A stretch of 42,999 bases of DNA, taken from Streptomyces albidus (ex Kaewkla and Franco 2022). GTDB lineage: Bacteria > Actinomycetota > Actinomycetes > Streptomycetales > Streptomycetaceae. The translations under genes and the position numbers were made by a program. The stretch covers positions 1-42,999 of the forward strand of contig NZ_JACBXA010000026.1 of NCBI RefSeq assembly GCF_013870515.1, written 5' to 3'. Positions within the stretch are counted from its first letter, which is position 1. Each line of letters opens with the position of its first letter. The notes under the pieces were generated by a model. It was not told where the DNA came from. It saw only the letters and a list, made by a program, of their open reading frames with translations, and searched no databases. Below, one piece after another: positions 40,013-42,999 of this stretch.

Positions 40013-40583
40013 GTCTCACCGAGTCCCACAGGGGTCCCGGTGAGTGGTCTCACCGCTGTTCTTTGACAACTGGAGATGCGTGTCCACCGGGTGACAACCC
40101 CCGACATGGCCTTCCGTACAGGCGGGGGGTGAGCGGGGAGGTGACCGGCGATCGCGTCCCTCACGGGGCGCGGCGGACGCATCAGAAGGGCCTCCGATCG
40201 GGCCGGAACCGGTCGGGACGTGAACGGTGTTCATCGGCGGGGAAGCGAGAGCGGACTTGTTGGTGGGCGCGTGAGTCGAGCGGCACACCTGCCCCCGCGC
40301 TTTGCGGCGGCACGCGAGCCACAGCGCATCCTCACGGATGCGGCGTACGGCAACACCCCCTGCTCAAGGGGGTGCGGGACGCTCACAGACCGGTAAGCGC
40401 CAACTCGACGGCAGTCGGGACGTGGTGACTCCACGACTGCCACTCGTCATGCGAACAGGGCACCCGCTACGGCCACTTAGCCGTGCCGGGTGCCCTGTCC
40501 GCTTGATGAGTCCGCAACCACAAGCGCGCCGCCCGGAGTTGCACCTCCGGGCGGCGCCATACAGGACCTGTGTAGGAGGACCT
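40013..40583. other. Gene-free control region with strong hairpins
   Basis: No convincing gene was found. The stretch holds GGTGAG-TGGT-CTCACC (near 40040-40055) and TTGACA at 40063 without a clear -10 box. It also holds a 12-bp stem ACAGGGCACCCG/CGGGTGCCCTGT (40455-40498) and a 13-bp stem GCGCCGCCCGGAG/CTCCGGGCGGCGC (40526-40557). The last is 26 nt before a start codon. These may be terminators or leader structures; an untranslated RNA is possible. Confidence 0.5.
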
Positions 40584-40736
40584 GTGATCGAAAGCATGGC
40601 ACGCCCCTTAGCTGCCGTCAGCGCCGCCGGCGGCAGCGACGACTCGCGGCACGACCGCGGTGACAAGCGGGCCGACGGGCAACCGCAACTGCCCGAGCGC
40701 GTCCCCGGTCACCCGACCCGGCTGGCGGTGGCGTGA
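40584..40736 (+). CDS. Small hypothetical protein with TTA codon
   Basis: A 50-residue frame starting at GTG 40584 after AGGAGG. The sequence is hydrophilic, Arg/Asp/Pro-rich (DDSRHDRGDKRADGQPQ). Leu9 is TTA (40608-40610). GGACCTGTG occurs twice at 14-bp spacing over the ribosome binding site and start. Its stop overlaps the next ATG (TGATG). No family recognised. Confidence 0.45.
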   Translation: MIESMARPLAAVSAAGGSDDSRHDRGDKRADGQPQLPERVPGHPTRLAVA

Positions 40737-40831
40737 TGGCCAACGACCAGGAACGCCGCGCTGAACTGGACCGCCGCAACGACGAACGCAACAAGCAGAG
40801 CCAGCAGGACGCCCGCGCCAAGCGCGGCTGA
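40736..40831 (+). CDS. 31-residue highly charged peptide
   Basis: Starts at the ATG overlapping the previous stop and encodes a peptide made almost wholly of Arg, Lys, Asp, Glu, Gln and Asn (NDQERRAELDRRNDERNKQ), a probable single helix. A hairpin follows 13 bp later. Translational coupling and terminator support a real gene; function unknown. Confidence 0.45.
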   Translation: MANDQERRAELDRRNDERNKQSQQDARAKRG

Positions 40832-40843
40832 CCGTTGCCCGAT

Positions 40844-40865
40844 CCGCCCGTCCCTGTACGGGCGG
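40844..40865 (+). terminator. Hairpin terminator after the small peptide genes
   Basis: An 8-bp perfect stem CCGCCCGT/ACGGGCGG with loop TCCCTGT-type 6 nt. Confidence 0.6.
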
Positions 40866-40920
40866 TGAGGGGAGCCGAACAGCCCCAAGTTTGAAGCTCC
40901 ACCCACACACCGCTGTCGGC

Positions 40921-40998
40921 GGTCATCCCGCCAACACATGCGCCTGCTGGCAGCGGCACCCCTTCTCTCAGCCCTTCTCACGAACTGGAGACCAGCCC
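40921..40998 (+). repeat. Leader repeat, copy 1
   Basis: GGTCATCCCGCCAAC (40921-40935), then GCCCTTCTCAC (40971-40981), then 17 nt with TGGAGAC to the ATG at 40999. The same ordered blocks precede the gene at 41385. Confidence 0.7.
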
Positions 40999-41283
40999 AT
41001 GAACACGCCTTCTGCCGCCGCACTCCTGACGCTTGCTCCTCGCTGCGCCGCCGCGCACAGCGAGGAGCGCAGCCCCTGTGAGGGGCCGCGTGCGGTGGTG
41101 CGGATCGTCGACCAGAACGGCAACGAGACCACCGGCTGCGTCCATCACGCCGCGGTGCTCTACGCCTCCCTGGCCTGCTGCCGCGTGTATCCCTCACCCG
41201 GCCACGCAGGCGACGTCACAGAGGTCTACCGCCGCGCCCAGATGCTCGACTCCCGCCCCTGGCGGGCGGTCACCGCCGCCTGA
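40999..41283 (+). CDS. Hypothetical small AICE protein
   Basis: A 94-residue protein starting at ATG 40999 (GGAGACC upstream). The core GPRAVVRIVDQNGNETTGCVHHAAVLYASLACCRVYP holds four Cys, two adjacent His and a plausible small beta/alpha fold; metal binding is possible. Proteins of this kind recur in Streptomyces integrative elements and plasmids, but no characterised family was recognised. It has its own repeat-type leader. Confidence 0.65.
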   Translation: MNTPSAAALLTLAPRCAAAHSEERSPCEGPRAVVRIVDQNGNETTGCVHHAAVLYASLACCRVYPSPGHAGDVTEVYRRAQMLDSRPWRAVTAA

Positions 41284-41313
41284 TCAGCCCCTCGATTCCT
41301 GCCTGTGGGTGGT

Positions 41314-41384
41314 GGTCATCCCGCCAACGACCGCCCACCACCCCCGGCTTCAACCCGCCCTTCTCACAGCTTGGAGACACACCC
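41314..41384 (+). repeat. Leader repeat, copy 2
   Basis: GGTCATCCCGCCAAC (41314-41328), GCCCTTCTCAC (41357-41367), then exactly 17 nt with TGGAGAC to the ATG at 41385, as in copy 1. Confidence 0.7.
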
Positions 41385-41648
41385 ATGTCCACCCTGACCC
41401 TCGTACGCGACATCGAAGACGGCCCCACCGACGCCGAACTCGAAGCAGTCGAAGCCGAACTGCCGATCGTGCAGGCGGAAGTCGAGTTGCTCGATGTCGA
41501 GATCAGCCTGCTGGACCAGCCCTCTACGGCGTGGTCCGAGCGCCGTGTGCGCCGCGTTCACCGCGAAGTGCTGGCCGCCCGCCTGAAGGTGGCCAACCGG
41601 GCCCGGCTGTGCAGGCTCGCCGCGAACGTGCCGGGGGTGGCGCGATGA
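41385..41648 (+). CDS. DUF6284-like small AICE protein
   Basis: An 87-residue acidic-then-basic protein: DGPTDAELEAVEAELPIVQAEVELLDVEISLLD forms a coiled-coil-like helix, followed by RRVRRVHREVLAARLK. Proteins of this shape are frequently found next to the DUF2637/transfer genes of actinomycete integrative elements. The DUF name is from memory of the pattern. The stop overlaps the next start (ATGA). Function unknown. Confidence 0.7.
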   Translation: MSTLTLVRDIEDGPTDAELEAVEAELPIVQAEVELLDVEISLLDQPSTAWSERRVRRVHREVLAARLKVANRARLCRLAANVPGVAR

Positions 41649-41842
41649 GTGAGCGTACGTTCCCGATCCGGCCCCGGCCGAAGGAGGACCCACGGTTCAC
41701 GGTGGGCCTGGCTCTCGACGTGGCCGCCGTGCTCGAGCAACACGGCTACCCCAAGGTCATCGCCGGCCGAGACCTCTTGGAGCTACAGCAGGCACTGTTC
41801 GGGTTCCTCTACGAAGGCCCTGACCAGGGGGAGGTGTCCTGA
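41645..41842 (+). CDS. Hypothetical small AICE protein
   Basis: A 65-residue protein (FPIRPRPKEDPRFTVGLALDVAAVLEQHGYPKVIAGRDLLELQQALFGFLY) that looks soluble, with two helices. Coupled at both ends by 4-bp and 1-bp overlaps, so it is part of one transcript. No known function. Confidence 0.7.
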   Translation: MSERTFPIRPRPKEDPRFTVGLALDVAAVLEQHGYPKVIAGRDLLELQQALFGFLYEGPDQGEVS

Positions 41843-42063
41843 TGGCCCGCACCGTGCGCCGTTGCCGCCCTCACGGGCCCCTGACGGGGCTGTCAGGCCC
41901 GCTGTTCCGTTGGGGGTTCACCCTCGTCGCCGTGGTCGCTTTCGCCCACGAGCACTTCGGTGCCGCGTTGGTGGCCGGCGCTCTGGCGTGGCTGGCCTGG
42001 TCCGTGCACCCGTCGCCCCGGCGCCGGACACGCTCCCGGCGGAGGTGCTGCACGTGCCGGTGA
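41842..42063 (+). CDS. Small membrane protein, Spd-like position
   Basis: A 73-residue protein with basic ends and a hydrophobic middle (FRWGFTLVAVVAFAHEHFGAALVAGALAWLAWSV), one or two membrane helices. The ATG shares its A with the previous stop. Small hydrophobic proteins in this position of AICEs are often plasmid-spread (Spd) proteins for intramycelial transfer; inference only. The last residues (RRRCCTCR) are unusual. Confidence 0.6.
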   Translation: MARTVRRCRPHGPLTGLSGPLFRWGFTLVAVVAFAHEHFGAALVAGALAWLAWSVHPSPRRRTRSRRRCCTCR

Positions 42064-42127
42064 CCGCCCCTGCCACTGCGCCCTTACCTGACTTCCTGAC
42101 CGATCCCGCCATGAGGGGGAATGCCGC

Positions 42128-42601
42128 ATGATCCGCATCATCACCTCCCGCCGCCTGGCGGAGATGGAGAGCGAACGCAACCGCCTGCGACAGCAGGCCA
42201 GCACCGCCGAAGACCAGGCTCAGCAGGCCCTGGACCGGGAGATCGCCACCCAGCTCCGGCTGGCCGGTGAACGCGCGCAGCTGGAGAAGCAGTGCTCCGG
42301 CGCTGACTTCGCACGCGAGCTTGCCGAGACCGCCAACACCAAGCTCCGGGCCGAGGTTGAGGAACTGGTGGAGGAAGTCCGCCAGGGCGAAGCCGGACCG
42401 AGGTGCGTGTACGTCCTCACCCGCTTCGGTGAGCCGCGCAGCGGCCACACCAGCCAGGAGGCTGCCAAGGCCGAAGCCGTCCGCCTCGGTGCCCCTGCCG
42501 GCGCTTGGGGCGCGGTTTCCCCTGAGAAGCCACTCGCGGACGCTGCCTGGGCCATCAGCCACGTCTGCATCCGGACCCAGAAGCCGGGAGGTGCACCGTG
42601 A
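42128..42601 (+). CDS. Coiled-coil hypothetical AICE protein
   Basis: A 157-residue protein. The first 90 residues form a long charged helix (RLAEMESERNRLRQQASTAEDQAQQALDREIATQLRLAGERAQLEKQ), followed by a small globular part starting CVYVLTRFGEPRSGHTSQEAAKAEAVRLGAPAGAW. GAGGGGG precedes the ATG. The stop overlaps the next GTG (GTGA). No function assigned. Confidence 0.72.
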   Translation: MIRIITSRRLAEMESERNRLRQQASTAEDQAQQALDREIATQLRLAGERAQLEKQCSGADFARELAETANTKLRAEVEELVEEVRQGEAGPRCVYVLTRFGEPRSGHTSQEAAKAEAVRLGAPAGAWGAVSPEKPLADAAWAISHVCIRTQKPGGAP

Positions 42602-42999
42602 ACTCCCTGGTGACCAAGTTCCTCCATGGGCAGCCCGCGTGGCTGCCCCTTCTCGTTGCCACAGCGGTCACCTTCCTGGTGCTGGCTGTGGGGATCACGC
42701 TGATCGCCCGCCGCCGTGGCAAGACACCCTGGCTGGCGGGGATCGGCCCGCAGGCCGTCGTCGCCCTGGGCGGTGTCGCGGTCTCCGTGCATGGCCTGTG
42801 GGGCTTCGCCCGCGATACCGCGCACCTGTCGCCGTGGCTGGCGGTGGCGTTCATCGCCGTGTTCGACGCGGCGGAGATGACGCTGCTGGTCATGCTCTAC
42901 CGAGCCGCCGACCCCAAGGTCGGCTGGACGGACGAGTTGCGGCTGATGCACCGCACCGCCTGGACGCTCGTGGCGTTCTCATCGCTGATGAACGCCGTC
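42598..42999 (+). CDS. DUF2637 membrane protein, truncated by window end
   Basis: 134 residues from GTG 42598 (GGGAGG upstream) to the window edge with no stop. Hydrophobic helices near 14-36, 48-66, 78-101 and 119 onward, including PWLAVAFIAVFDAAEMTLLVML, fit the DUF2637 family. That family is a hallmark of AICE and Streptomyces plasmid transfer regions and lies just upstream of the FtsK-like transfer gene. Translational overlap links it to the previous gene. The cytoplasmic C-terminal part lies outside the window. Confidence 0.85.
   Translation, partial: MNSLVTKFLHGQPAWLPLLVATAVTFLVLAVGITLIARRRGKTPWLAGIGPQAVVALGGVAVSVHGLWGFARDTAHLSPWLAVAFIAVFDAAEMTLLVMLYRAADPKVGWTDELRLMHRTAWTLVAFSSLMNAV

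Noticed and set aside
40063..40068. TTGACA as a promoter of the following small genes.
   Set aside because: No acceptable -10 hexamer lies 16-19 nt downstream and the next supported start is more than 500 bp away.
1..42999. CRISPR arrays, insertion sequences, rRNA genes, or a biosynthetic (PKS/NRPS) cluster.
   Set aside because: No regularly spaced repeats, transposase motifs, rRNA-like stretches or modular synthase domains were seen anywhere in the window.

Overview
The window is high-GC DNA with long antisense shadow frames, GTG starts, purine-rich ribosome binding sites, rare TTA codons and actinobacterial gene families. It is almost certainly from a Streptomyces or close relative. All names below come from reading motifs in the translated sequence; no database search was run.

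Layout. (1) 1-6.6 kb is ordinary chromosome: the end of a receiver-domain protein, an acyl-CoA ligase with a palindromic operator, an ECF sigma factor, a secreted DUF1906 protein, a membrane-anchored XRE regulator and a Cys-rich secreted protein. (2) 6.6-13.3 kb is an alpha-glucoside locus: a binding protein and two permeases face a LacI regulator and a GH13 alpha-glucosidase. The shared promoter region carries two matching operator-like motifs. (3) 13.5-18.2 kb holds an EamA transporter/LysR pair, a cupin, and a translationally coupled PadR / membrane protein / TmrB-like P-loop operon. (4) 18.3-26.1 kb is a second sugar locus: ROK regulator, binding protein, two permeases and three Gfo/Idh/MocA oxidoreductases. 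(5) 26.2-32.3 kb holds a lipoprotein resembling cutinase/PET-hydrolase enzymes, a 2H phosphoesterase, a class A beta-lactamase with its BlaA (LysR) and BlaB regulators, and a PP2C phosphatase.

(6) From about 32.3 kb the sequence changes character. A terminator followed by the tail of a tRNA-Ser gene occurs twice, degenerate at 32297-32360 and well preserved at 35869-35972. The 3.5 kb between holds an epoxide hydrolase, two small zinc-knuckle-like proteins in opposite orientation, a gene-poor stretch and a small ATP-binding protein. The second copy keeps only the 3' half of tRNA-Ser(UGA) and looks like an attachment site.

(7) From 35.97 kb to the window end lies one arm of an actinomycete integrative and conjugative element (AICE). 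Cargo comes first: a DUF4231/SLATT-like membrane protein, a helix-turn-helix protein fused to an FGE-sulfatase-like domain, and a class IV aminotransferase. Next is a short GntR regulator beside a 32-bp perfect palindrome, followed by tightly packed small genes ending in a truncated DUF2637 (Spd-type) membrane protein. Transfer, replication, excision and integrase genes would be expected to the right, next to the restored tRNA-Ser.

The most novel parts are the element boundary and its cargo cassette, the 32-bp palindrome, the paired zinc-knuckle proteins, and the lipoprotein polyester-hydrolase homologue.
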